DNA of 64,000 bases from Sarcocystis neurona (Eukaryota > Apicomplexa > Conoidasida > Eucoccidiorida > Sarcocystidae), in contig KL647296.1 in assembly GCA_000727475.1 (NCBI GenBank), positions 804,888 through 868,887 on the forward strand, given 5' to 3'. The notes under the pieces are model-generated. The model was not told the DNA's origin. It saw only the letters and a program-made list of their open reading frames with translations, and did not search any database. A program made the translations under genes and the position numbers. Of this stretch, positions 24,417-37,249 are shown piece after piece; the stretch's first letter is position 1; each line of letters opens with the position of its first letter.

Positions 24417-27400
24417 TCAGCTTACGCTGTAGAGTGGCAACGCGAAATCGTCGATAAGACCAAGCTGCACGGCAGCCTCTGAAGTAGAAACCCGACTGCA
24501 GTTTTTGGAAGTTGGCAGTCCCAACTCAACTTCTTTGTCGCCCTGCGATTCAAGAGGTGCGATAAACACAGTGCGTGTCAGTGCTTTACCAATCAAAGAA
24601 GGTAGCGTCTCGGACCCGCACTGGCGTTGCTGCGGCTCTTTTCGTTTCCCCAGTCCCTTTTTACGTGCCACTGCAAAAGATCGCGTGAATAACTGATCGC
24701 GGATGTGGTGGCTCTGTGGGCGACTTTCGATGCTCACCTGCATAAATAGTTCTTCCATATACTTCTGACTCCAAGCCAAATACAATTGAAGCGGTCGTGC
24801 TAGGAACGAGTAGTTCGCCGCATTCATCATGTTACTCATTAAAATTTTCTTATCCTCAGCAATCGACCGTGGGAAGTTGGCACTTGTATTCTTTGTTCTC
24901 AGCTGGGCTAGAAGGGAACCCTGATTCTGAATGCAACGGGGGATGGGCACTGTGCGACTTTTACACGCGGTGAAACAAGTGCGCAACATACGATGATATC
25001 ACAAGCTACTCCGCAGCCCCAGCGGGTACAAATGGTGTCCAATTACAAGCGACCTATACATGGTCTGACACAGTCGTAGCTTACTGTAGAACTTTTGGCG
25101 AGTACAAGTTGTATGATAACTTTTCTGAGTCCAACGTATTGATCCTCTGGCAAAACCTGAAAAGAACACACGTGGATATCTTACTGAACAGCACAAGCAT
25201 GCAATGACGCACAGGACAATAGGGAAGCAGGCCATGCTCATATCTGACCCCCCACGTGCGACAGCTCTTAATACTTGCAAAACAGCACATCTATCCAGTA
25301 CTTGCAGTTTTATAAGTAGTCAAGCGCGCCGATAAGCCGTTGGCAGTCGAACCACATGTGAGACCGCACCTCACTACGGGTTTGACGATCGCTATGCGTC
25401 CATATGCCTGCACTGCGTTGAAACAAGTTCCACAGTTAACCCTCACGTTGAAGAGTACTTTGCTGAGCTCATCTGGCCCAGGCCTTAGCCTTTAGCTTTT
25501 AGTGTCGTCAATGAAAGCAGCTATACAGGCTGTGTTTTGCTGTGGTGCCGCTTACCAACAAGGGGTCGTCGTCTCCAAGTTTTTGCATCGTTGCGAAAGC
25601 GGAAGCCACATGGTGATTCTCGAGAACATTCCTGTCGTTGTATCTGTCGTCACAGAGTGTTCGGTCTCGAAGCAACGCAAAAATTATGCAGACCGTCAGC
25701 GGCCATCATTGTTCATCGCATAACCAGCCCAGAAGACCGCATCTATCGGAGCTTTGCAGCAGTTGGTACCTGACTGCGATGGCGTGATGATCTTTGACGA
25801 GGAAGGATGATGAGAATCCCGGGTGTTGGTAGTCGTACATAACTGCTGCTAATAGAGTCCCGAGGATTTCTCTCGAATTCAAAAATCCTTTGATCTCATT
25901 GTTGAGCAGAAAAAGAAAAAAGTGCACCGCCTGTAGTACTTCTGCCGAGTGTGTAGAATTGTGGAAGGGAACATCGACATACGACGTCCTTTCCAGCTCA
26001 ATGACAAACTTGAGCATATCCTCGATTTTGATGTTGAAAATGGCGCAGACGTCCTGCAGCGAACATAAGACGAGATTCCCATATGCGAACACTGCCTATC
26101 TTGTAACACCTTGTGTCCGGCTGCATCTTCTTGTAAATGTGTTTCGACGTGGCTGCCCTACTTCGTAAGCTGGCGGTTTTGTTCGTGAGCTAACCCGTCA
26201 CCCACCTGGTGCTGTAGGCAGCGGATGAAGAGCTTCGGAAGCGTAGCCCTCCCCGCAATCTGAGGCGCAGTAATATAAGTGGTAATAGCTCACAGGAGCC
26301 AATTGATCAACATTTCTTTGTGCCCGCTTTCTTGCTGAATCAGCAGGCGAATGTTGCAAAATGAAAGTGTTCTGACCCAATGTGACGAGCGCACATAGCA
26401 AGCACGAAACAGCGGGCTACAGGTGTAAGTTCCTTGAATTCGGGCGACGACAGTTTGACTGGGGTAGGAGTTTGAAGTCATACAAGGTGGTACTCTCTAG
26501 ATGACGACGGTGGAAATGGTGAAACAGAAGAAACTTACTGCTTGATACCTTAGCACATCGAAGGTCCAAGTCAGCAAATTGTTTGACAGGTAATGTTCGA
26601 TAGCCTGACGCAAGACAACCCACCTTTGAGCATGTACAGTCTTAAAGGGTCGAATGAAACTGTAATCTCCTTCGTATTTGGTAAAATGTGAAGCAGCCTC
26701 GCTACATGAAAAAGTCAGCAAGTGGGCGGCGAATGCAACACCGCTCTCGATGGCAGCGCAACGGCGCGACTCAAAGAACAAAGGCGGCGTGACGCGACAA
26801 CCCCCGCTCGAGTCCTACTCACTTCACATTCCACAGGATGTAAAAGGTCTCGGCTAACATTCTAATTTGGAGAAGTCGCACTGAAAAGTACGCAGGCCAG
26901 TTGTTGCTCACTTGGTCGAGAGATACATCGATGCCGTACTCCATCTGCAGTAAAGCCAGAAGGTTTGCTTCGCTGGCTCCTTCCTGAGGAAAAAGTAATC
27001 CGCAAAGCACGCCTCTCCCGCTGCGGCCCACACCCAGCTACGGAGGAACGGCCTATTTGTTGATCTCTACAGTAGTCAGTACAAACTTCCTCACCCACCA
27101 CCATGACAAAGAATGGAACCGCGAGTTACGAAGCATTTCAGTATACGCATTTGAGTGGTTTCACTAGTGAGTGCAGCGATACAAATTGGGTGCAGACACA
27201 GTACCTGAGTTTTCCTCTTCATTCTTTCTCGTAGTATATTTTCCATATCATCCGCCATCTGATCCTTCGCCTGCGCCTGCACAACACCCATACGCCTGCA
27301 ATTCCGAGATTACACGCGAATTTGTCCGGAAAGGGGGGGGCAGTGGAGCTAGGTGCACGCCTTAGAGTGCGTGTAAGCAAAACTATCTGCAAGGCTTGCG

Positions 27401-30400
27401 AAAACTGCAAACGCGACACCACTCAGAGCGCACGTTCGCTGGACACACCGAGGTGTGTTTGCGTTACGCGCCTCCGTAAGAGTCGTACGAAAATATGTAT
27501 GGAGCTGATTTCTCCACCCCCGACACACTTTACGTAGAAGACACAATTATACTGACTTTATGAGACTGCGTCGAGGCTAAAATCCATAAACACATGAACA
27601 CTGTACCGCGACCCTGTTGACCCTTATTGCATAATTGCTGTCAAAGATTTGCTCGCTTGCTCCAAAAAGTGTTGACTTTGCCGCACTTGATCCGATATGA
27701 TAGCAGTCCACGCCTGGAGGTAAGGGTCCCTTTTGTCCTTTTTATCCGCCCTGTCGTGTTCCAGGAACATCTAAACAAACGTAAACGGTGACGTATACAG
27801 CCGAGTAAGCGTCATTGGCGGCCACCGTATGCCTACCTCACGTTGGCTTTCAGAGATAAACACAGTGCAGAATCTCCCGTACTTTCAACCGCACAATACG
27901 TGTTGGCTCGAACAGTCATACGACTCGTATTGACTTACTCTATCTCATACAACTTGCCAGAAGCAATCGTTTGAATCAGTCATACGACTCGGATTGACTT
28001 ACTCTATCTCATACAACTTGCCAGAAGCAATCGTTTGAATCAGCCACTTCAGAGTTGCTTTCTCGCGTGCTGAAAGTTCCTGTACAGTGTACAGCTTCAC
28101 GAAACTTAAAACAGGTTCTAGAGCCAATTACAACACTACAACAATGTGTAGTAGGGGAGGAGTGCTGGGCCGGCCACTGCGGATTACCACCTACCCCCTC
28201 GTAGTTGCAGGCGCAAAAACTATGTCCCGACAACGAGTACAATTATTCTGTTCTATATGTGAAACAAAGCAAGATCCTCGAAAAATTCAACTGGGGGTGC
28301 TAGCTCAGCGTCCGAAAAGGTGTAATGATGTGCTCGCGTTAATCTGGAGCCAGTGCCTTCGGGTGTTCACATTGGGAACATTGGTAGCGGGCTGCTGGAC
28401 AATGACATCCCTGCACGCTGGCGTGACTTACGGCGTGATACTAGCGGTGTGTCGAAGATGGATTTCCGGCGATTTTGTGCGCTGTGACGTACCTCTATTT
28501 CGAGAGCCTTATTCAGCACGGCAATAGCTCTGTCAAGTGTGCTGGAAAATACCGCCTTTCTACTGATGCTTAAAGATCCTGTAGGCGGATGGCGGAGTCG
28601 GTATAACCGAATCAAACGAAGGCTGAAAAGAATCTGACAAGTGGAAGCAGGTACAAGGAGAATTGCCTGTTACGCATTTCAGCGAGGAGACTTGGATGGT
28701 CGGCAGCGGGCAACTACTCACTGACTGGGCGCCGCCACCTCACGTGTGCAAGGCCTTTGTTGATGGAAAACAAGCTGTCGACGATTCTGAACACGACTCC
28801 AGAGCAAACGAGAAGAGCATCGATCGCATTGATAATGTCTGCGAGGTAAGTGCTTGGGCCTTCAGCGAACATCCGCAGCGCCAACTCGACGACGAAGAGA
28901 CAAAGCACAACCAAGTCAACGACGTAGAGGACTGCTTCCGCCTGCATCGCGCCACACGTACACATAGACTAATTACCAAATTACAGCACATAATTATGGC
29001 CTGCGGTCCCCACGCAGAACACGATCTTTGCCGATATTGTCGTGCGTGCCGTGTGCACTAAATCCTTACAAGATTATGACTCCTTGTTGTGTTGATAGCG
29101 CTGAGTTCCCATTTATGAGCTTCACTTCCCGCGTAATTTGGAGTGACGCGTGGAAATAACCCTCACACTGTGGGAACCGCTACTGTGTTCAGACAGACCG
29201 TGAACGGTTCGATCAACATACCTTCTGGAGCGTCGCCAGGCGTTCGTACAGTAGCTGACATAATACCATGTTGATGAAGAGGTCAAGGACCATCCAGCCG
29301 AGCAACAAGCCGAAAAAGATTTCAAAGCCTCTGTAGTTGACAAGTTTGCGGACCCGCCGTTTCGCTTTCACAAGATACGGCGGAGCAACAACTTCGAAAT
29401 TGAAGTCCTCCTTGCTTGGCTTCTCCTTCCCGCAACGGCGGAACATAATGTACCTGCATGGAGTACTAACTGATCAGTGCAATTATCACTGCACTGAAGA
29501 CCGGTGAATGACGTAAGGGGGCCGGACATATGTTGCTTCACTTACCAGACTAGAATGCTGCATAAGGTATTTATCACCTGCTCGAAAATGATTACGAGAA
29601 CAAAAGACGTCCACAGTACGCCTGGACGCGTCACGTTGCTGTTGACTACGTAGATCCTGTAAGAGGGACAGTTACAAAAAGATACAGCGCAGAGGACGCC
29701 AAAGATCTGACCACATCAGTTGTCTACAGCAAATGAGTTTGACCGCCGAGGTCTTCAGTATAACACGGCATAATTGAAGTGATTGCCATCGTGTGAAAAC
29801 TGTGCAGGAGTCGAGATCGCAGCTTGAGATATACGAAACGCACTAACAGCGTAGCACTATCTGGCCGGTTTTTGTAGACGACATTAATTTCAGTGCAGAA
29901 GGTAAAAATACTTCATTATACTCATTTCTTCTAATCAACGCTTACCGAAAAAGGCTCGCTGCGAGTAGAATCAGAGAAGTACTGACAATTCCAGTAGCAA
30001 TAAGTTGCAGTGCACATTTGGCAGCTGGCCTGCTCATCGCTTGAGGGTCGGTGTCACCGGTGGTCATTGCCCACACAGCAAAGAAGTCGAAGATTGTGTT
30101 TAGTAAGAGGCTGCGGGCAGCACAACATGACAGCTTGTCGGGACTGCGGGCAAAATGCTCCCGGGCATCAAACTTTAATTATTAGTAGAGGTTAAGCGGA
30201 CTAAGTGTATCCTTCGTGGCGCTGAAAGGCGAAGCTTGCTTTCTGTGATGTCCGCGGCAACGCGACGTTCAACGTGCAAAACCATGTGTGGAGCGACGTG
30301 TACTACTTTGAGGGTGGGTGACCTTCGAAGGTTGCTGCGAGGGACTCCCACATAGGATGCCTGCAGTGCCGGCTGTTCGCTGCTCAGCACTGCTGACTCT

Positions 30401-32298
30401 ACGTTCTATGATCGGAGCGCACCCAAGTAGCGCCGCGAGCAAGACGCGTACGATGTCAAAGCAGATTGGAGTTCCTGCACACACAAACGCTGCGAGACAT
30501 ACGTAGGTAGAGCTTCTGGGAAGTACTGGGCAAACAAGGAAACCTACAGTAACACACGGTTGACCATAGATACTTTTGATTCTACAGAAGTTTGTGGGAC
30601 AACTGCCGCGAGGCACAAGGAAGTGGTTGCAAGTGCGGCACTGCGCAGGTTAATCCTGAGATAATGTTGGGAACACACGAACTTGTGGAAAGGCTAAGAC
30701 CTCTTCTCAGAGGTCAAAATGGACCTACCTACCTTTAATGCAGATCTCATTCGGGAGAACTAAACTTTCGCAGGTGTCGACTGGGTCGACACACAAAAGT
30801 GACGGCGGATTTGAGGGATTGCACTGAAACAGCGGGGATGACAAGCATGCTTCGCCGCCACATGCAAAGGAGGTATGCCCTACTTTCGTCCACAAAGACA
30901 CACAGTGGATGTTGACGGGATCTGACTGTTTGGCGCTGGCAGGGCTCACTCTTATACATTTCAACCGGTCCCGTTGGCTCTACCAGGTGCAACACCTCTC
31001 GTTTCACCGCCGACTTTTGCATCACAGAAGAGTCTTTAAAACACAGCGGAATGACTGTTTTCGTTAGTCTCCGGAGAAAGCTTGTTACCATATGTACGGA
31101 CATGGCGCTTCGTCGTCCAGAACGCTCAAAATACATTGATGGACTAATGAGGGCACTGTCTGACACGGATATCCATAATCTGAGACGGAGAACCATATGA
31201 ATCCTCAGTGTTCTCTGTATCTCTCCAGCGCCTTGTGGAGTTACGAGGTCGCTCGAAAGCAGTGCTGCAGTAAAAAACGCTCCCCTAATAATGCATACTA
31301 CAGGTGATGCGCTTCGCAGCAATAGCCCCGGTGATTCAGTCGGCCCCAGGGTGCACTTCGCATCGCTCCTTTCACCCTTACTGGTGTTCTTGTGTCGGTC
31401 ACTGGAATTCCGTTGGGTGGTTGTGCAAACCAAAGATTCGGTGGAGTGAATATGATGTCCGTTCCGTCGTTGAATTTCTGCGTGAAGACCACATCGGATG
31501 CGGCTCTGCAGCCAGGGAAGCACGTGTGTGTACGCTTCACCGTCCTTCTGTCCCTTTTCAGATACTGGAGCTGGTCGGTTGTGCTACGCATTATGTCGTA
31601 GCACGTCTTCCATGATTGTTCGGTGCCAGCTCTATCATTTGCGCCAGAGCCCGCAAATTCATAGTAGTATAGCAGCTCGTATAGATTGCCGCCAAATGTG
31701 AGGCTCTCATTTGATGTGCCGCAGGAAAGGTTGGGAAAGGCTGCAACTACGCAGTCACGTTTGCAGGTAGTTCGCTCATCGCAGTCGAGGAGACGGTTGA
31801 AAGGAAAAATTTGCGAAAAAAGCTGCACAAACACAACCACAGAGGCATCAAAGAGGCGCGCGCAGAGGCACTTGGAAGGGGTGTGATGCAGTCTTTCGGC
31901 CCCGACTTCCGTTCCTTAGGCGCTCCAATAGTGACTTGGTGGTCTGTTTTTTCCGCGGTTCTGTACAGACGCGCAGTGCAGTACGGTGTGCAATGTGAAC
32001 AGTGTTGATTCCTTCTGTAAAGGTACTGACAACCAGTCGCCGTGCGTCTATGACTCACACGTTGAGACACTGAAGGCGAAGAAGTGACGTCAAAGACCGT
32101 GTGTGTTGTAATGGCGGTGAAGAGAAGAAGGTTAAGCAGATAATACAGAAGGTGGAATGTGCGGACGCAGAAAGACTGTCTTTGTTCTTCAGGAAGGTAG
32201 TGCTGAGGACGCAATCGCAAAAATATATTACTTGACTCCAAGTGCGTACGCAACGTAGGCACCCCATTGGGGTGTTTGGAGTAGTTGTGAATCCACAT
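24417..32298 (-). CDS. Multi-pass membrane protein: voltage-sensor-like domain fused to a degenerate cyclic-nucleotide phosphodiesterase
   Basis: Exons, 5' to 3' on minus: 32298-32059, 31822-31382, 31214-30950, 30879-30733, 30474-30423, 30110-29946, 29656-29546, 29453-29222, 28941-28744, 28633-28493, 28079-28003, 27295-27205, 26983-26912, 26604-26539, 26259-26206, 26053-25770, 25643-25556, 25156-25085, 24926-24738, 24542-24417. They sum to 3111 bases (1036 aa) with all phases in register. An in-frame TAG lies eight codons before the start ATG. Order: helix about 47-68; a Cys-rich outer segment about 80-365; several helices (365-480); S1 about 517-540; S2 with FVVELALR; S3 with NAID; S4 with Arg at 623, 626, 629, 631; helical linker; PDE domain about 750-1030. 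The PDE part keeps HNSTH, ENHH and MQGDKE, but HD is YD (Tyr857) and ADIS is ANYS (Asn970). Apicomplexan PDEs commonly have N-terminal helices. Least certain are the 30950/30879 join and the C-terminus. Confidence 0.88.
27913..28040. repeat. 64-bp tandem duplication spanning an exon end and splice donor
   Basis: Bases 27913-27976 and 27977-28040 match at 63 of 64 positions (T at 27928 versus G at 27992). Each copy contains the last part of the minus-strand exon 28079-28003, its GTAAGTC donor and the start of the intron. So the gene has two copies of this donor about 64 bases apart. Confidence 0.92.
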
Positions 32299-35200
32299 GG
32301 TGAGCAAAGGACTTTCAATCTATCATCATTTTCTGCCGGCAGTGAGAGCCTGCAGGCGCAGGTGTTGCCTCTCAAGTAGGATGTGGCCTCATTGGTTCCC
32401 TTTCACGTCGAGAAGGCTTCACAACTGGCGCATGAATGGGAAGCCCCATCTACTGCAGAAACAGAAGGTACACGTGGCGCGGGAATTCAGAAAACGGAAA
32501 GGCAAGGGTCAAGTATTTAATTGGGTCCTGCAGTGACGATGATCTGCGCTAACGACCGTGCACCGGATAGTTCAAGAATTGTCAGCGACCTGCATGAAGT
32601 AACTTTCGACTGATCGGCTCTCAACGTACAACGATAGAGAAAAGAGACTCAGTGTACATGCATGGAACCGTAGAATAAGTTCTGCCTGAAAAAAAAACAA
32701 TAGTTTCCGGAAATCCAACCCTGTACCCTCCGCCTACGGCTCAATGTGCATGTCTAAAAGGCAACGTTTGTTCACAGATACATATATCTATATGTGCAAA
32801 CACGCTCGAGGAGACGCAGGCATAAGAGAAATAGCGTCTTGGAGGGTTGTCAGGCCCCAAAGCCTTAACCACTACAAATGACGTGACAGGTCGCCGCGGA
32901 TCCGCGGCCACGCGAGGACGCCTTGTCGTGCAGAACACGAGTGTCTATGGTAATCTTTTTGAAAGCTCTCTTCTTCACGTAAAATTAGGATGGTCGCTTG
33001 ATAAGAATGCATGGTACTTTATGATTGCACCGAATCGCAGCAAACTAGGCCACGACCGCGCCTCCCAGCGAACCGCCCCTCACTCGCACGCAACAGACGT
33101 AGCACCAATGAAGCCCCAGGCGATCCGGTAAGGCCGACGACAGAGGATTCCTTTTCTTCTTTTTTCTGCTGCACAGCGTTCTATTCTACCTAGGCGAATA
33201 AGGTGAATTATTTCTTGTGCTGGGTGATGCTAACTTTACGGCACGTTAGTGCTGGATCGAGAAGAGAGGATTTCTTTGCTTCCCCCTGTCGCTGTGTGAC
33301 GTTCTTGGCTCTCCAGAATAATTAAGTGAGGTACACCTTCGGCTGGATGATGCTACTTTTGCTGCACTTTAGTTGAGGGTCTCGTTTTTTCTCGCGAGGG
33401 GCGCAGAAAAGCGTGGTGTGGCAGCGACAGCCGCACATGCAGTACAAATGCGCTTTGAAATATTCTATATTACATATGCTTGTACTGCTCCCTCTCTTTC
33501 CAGGCCTAGACACAAAAAATATCAGGAAGCTGACCTGCTCCAAAGAAGAAGACTAAAAAAAACCCAGCTTGTGATTATGGAGGTGATGCCTACAAATCCA
33601 TGCAACCCCTACTTGGACACCAATTCGACAACCGCACTCTGCAGTAGCGAAGAAGAATGAGAAAAAAGCATTTTTTTGTAACTTGGGCATTTTAAATGAG
33701 TCAATTGTAGCTCAGTTACCCAGCACAACGCATACTGTGGAAAAGCCGCGTTGATTACCTGCGCAGAACAAAGCCGTAAAGCGCTCACGTCACCAGTAGA
33801 GGGTACTCATCAATGTTGCCTTCCGTCGGTGATCAAACATCTACTAGTTCGTGACTACCAGAAAAAGACCTCCGTTCACCTGGAAACTGCAGGAGCAAAG
33901 CCTAGCCATGATACTACTTCAAAAACTGGTAGCACGTTTACAGTGCTGAGGGAGGCACAGGAAACCTGCTGGCATGTGTGGGTGGAATTCGATAAATACG
34001 ATTGCATATCTACATATATGTGAATAATACAGCTGCTTGTACGCGGGGAGTAGAACAAGAACTCGATCGCCCGATGCGAGCATATATATATATATGTGTA
34101 TTTCTATATGGTTTATTTGTACATTCATTTGCGTACACGCAGAGGAGAACACGCCCGTACGGCACTCCTCAGTGCACATATATATATATATATATATATA
34201 TATGAATATATACACGTGTAGATATACATATATATGCATACAAAATTGTGCAGAGAATGTATCACTGCTTACGCCAGCACGCCTCACGACCTGGAGAGGC
34301 ACATTCCAGTGGGAATTATGTTGCTGAATGATTCAGCCCAGCTAGCTCTCTGCATCGACAGCGCCTGTTGGCAGACAGCTCTTGTACATCATAAACAAGC
34401 TGAGGAGCAGTGACAGCAATTAAAAAAATCATGCTAGTGTCACGTCGGTGCAGCCGACAAATCATCGGCGGCATGACGTTTTGCATCCTAGGTCCAAGTT
34501 CTACAACTCTTGCGGCGACGAGAGAACTGCATTCATCTGCGTAAGAAAACAAGACGTGCTAGGGCGCCAGTAGACTCTCTTTCTTCTGTGCATCGACCGG
34601 CTGACACTCGTGAAACGCCGGTCTGCGTAGAAGCTGATGAGAATCACCATCGTTTGAATGGGCGGCCAAGCGCGGAAGCGGTGGTGGTTAAATAGAACGT
34701 TTCAGGGAAAACTCGGTGATTCGCGCTGCGGTCCCCCTTCATCTTTGCCTTGTCCCATTCAGCATCTTGTATCCCCGCATATATCTCCCGTGACGGACTG
34801 CTGAAGAAAACGTTCCCCGTGTTTATCTGGAGTGTATCTCGGTCGGTCGCCTCCTTTTATATTATGCGTACTACCATCAGTAGTTACGCTGTGCAGATAT
34901 TCACGTACATGTACGTATACCAAACGCTCTGCCTGTTACAATTACACACGTTCCGGCCCCCTTAAGTGGTTCCCTTATGTGCGCGTGTAAACTAATCAAA
35001 TGCAGGTAAGCCAGACCGCACTCTGTAGCTCCGCAGCTCCAGTGATAATCGTAGCCCAATACGGCCTGTTCACTCCTTATCGACAATTACTCTGCGCCTC
35101 ACTTGTAGATTTCCACTAGTCCAACACCCTCTATTTTCACTCGCATTGAATTTGATGGAAGTGAAAGTGCCTGCACGCCGGAAACACGTACACTGCTTTG

Positions 35201-35997
35201 AAGAGGCACAGATTTCTCTGAACCACATCTGGCAGGCTGTCATATGTGACAAAGCTCACAACGGTGAACAATACGGTAATCGTCTGCAACCGTGACTCGC
35301 AGTCTCTTGCGTAGCAACAGATCACAACGGCATCGTCTTCAATATTGATAAACGGCGCCATGGTACGCCCTAGTTGAAATTTCGTAGCAAGCGCACGGCT
35401 TCCACGTAGCAAACCGTGCCTTCAGAAGCAGGCTGCATTCATTCACATCACACTGTACGGAAACCACGGAGCTGCGCGCCTCACAAAGTACCTCGCATCC
35501 TACAGCAACACCTATAATTTTCAAGAGCGTTGCCCTTCAGAGACTAGGTTCGTTCTACGAGACACGGACGCGGGGAGAGAAAACATCGGGCTTTCTCCCA
35601 AAAGCACAACGCCGTGATAAGCAGCAACGTTCTTCCAGGGTAGGGAGCGGCGTACAAAACGAACACCTGTCTCAGAAAACAGATTAAGTTACAACGTCGA
35701 GAAGAGCCACAGAGGTGCCCTAAGTTGTACACTCTGTCGTGGGCAATCGCTCAACAGAACTGGCGCGTCAGAAATGCAAAAGACGCAGTACTGCATTCGA
35801 AAAGGAGCGACGACTTTGGGCATATACAAGTGCAACAAGCTACACCTCAAGGAGAATAAAAAATGTGTGTTGTCTCTAAAAGATGCTCAAGGACAACAGT
35901 TGGAAAAAAGTGCACCACTGTACACACAAAAGGTATTATCCTTCCAGAACATCTGATTAAAAACAAGAAAACTACTTCTTGAAGCTGCCAGCGGCCA
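32299..35997. other. Intergenic, repeat-poor
   Basis: Lies between the cytochrome c 3' end and the phosphodiesterase-like gene's 5' end, both on minus, so it should hold the latter's promoter. A short TA-rich patch is at 34080-34240. A minus frame at 35137-35412 (about 75 codons after its first ATG) reads fairly protein-like but has no recognisable domain or splice partner, so I leave it uncalled. Confidence 0.45.
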
Positions 35998-37249
35998 CTA
36001 CTCTTGCTCGTCCTTCGTGCTGCAATTATTCTTAGTAGAAGCACCGAGACTCAAAATTTTTTGCCCATTCGGATGGGCCCAGGTGAGGGTCCGCAAATAA
36101 TGCACGATGTCCACACGGTCTTGAAAGCTTGGAATCCCGAAGAAGTTCATGCTTATCGCTCCGTCAACGAACATTTTGGGATTCTTCATGTAGCTGCAAG
36201 GCATACACAAAGCCACAAACGTTACAAAACCACGAAGAAATGTTTAGCGGTACACACTTATAGATACGTGAACACCTGAAAGCAGAGTCAGGCCTACCGG
36301 TGCAGACAAGCGAGTCCGTTGCAATTCTCACCATCTACGAGTGTGACGAGCAGAGGCACACGAATCCAATATTTATACTTTGTATACACGCATGAGAGGC
36401 AAAAAGTCAGCTAGCGCGTATGAATCCATCCGCTTCGTAGTCGATGTGGAAACCATGTACCGGTACGCGATCCATCCATGCGGCTACATTCCTCCCGTCC
36501 TGCTCTTCACTCATTACAACGTGAAGAAGTTTCAAAACACGTCGCCGCCGAGGCGTGTAGATGGTGTGGAAACAACCAGGGCGGCGTCGTACTTTCGTGT
36601 ATGATTTCAACCATATTTAATGCACGCAGTGATGGAGTAACACATTCTTTAAAGGGCGTGTCCACCTTATATGTAGCTACGCATACTAAAGGCGCATAGT
36701 CGTACACAAGTATCTCATTGTACTACCTCAAAAGACGCATCCTTAACAAATGCATTTATATTGTAATATATCAACGTATACACATACACTAGATAAACAC
36801 GGGCAGGCAGGAGATATTTACGCCAGCGATCGATGGCTTGATGTCTGCCATCCCCTTGTTTGAGTCTTCCTTCCATATTTTTTTTACCGCATTAGATTCG
36901 CGTCATCCCAGACAATTCCACTGATGTGGGGACTGACAGGATTCGCGCTTGTTGCGCGCTCTACACCTGCCGTTCGCATATACACGTTCCACAATGTCGG
37001 GCCCCAGGAGGTATTGCCTGCGATGAGATGCCGACCGTCCGGAAAGACTGAGTGGCACTGAGCGCAATGCTTTTTGAAAAGTTTTGCCCCGCGTTTCTCA
37101 CTCCCAGGCGGGAGTTCAAATCCCGCTGTTATCTCTTCATCCGGTTCAAAACGAGAGGGTCGGCGGCGATGAGCGTCGGTGCGTCCTTGCTTCTCTTCAG
37201 TCCCATTGTCTGGAAAGCCATTGTCTTTTTCTGGGTCCTGAACCGTCAT
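35998..37249 (-). CDS. Divergent cytochrome c
   Basis: Mitochondrial electron carrier between complexes III and IV, by family. Two exons: 37249-36888 and 36193-35998, joined in phase 2 (CG|C, Arg121); 185 residues. An in-frame TGA lies just upstream of the ATG. Exon 1 has GAKLFKKHCAQCHS: the CXXCH haem motif at Cys62-Cys65-His66, with GPTLW after it. Exon 2 has YMKNPKMF and SMNFFG, placing the axial Met at 136, then DRVDIVHYL, the usual C-terminal helix. It differs from a standard 105-115 residue cytochrome c by about 48 extra N-terminal residues rich in Asp, Glu and Arg, an unusual loop after the GPTLW region, one extra residue before the Met, and a polar tail of about 25 residues. Apicomplexa encode a canonical and a divergent cytochrome c; this resembles the divergent one, but that is inference. 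Confidence 0.9.
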
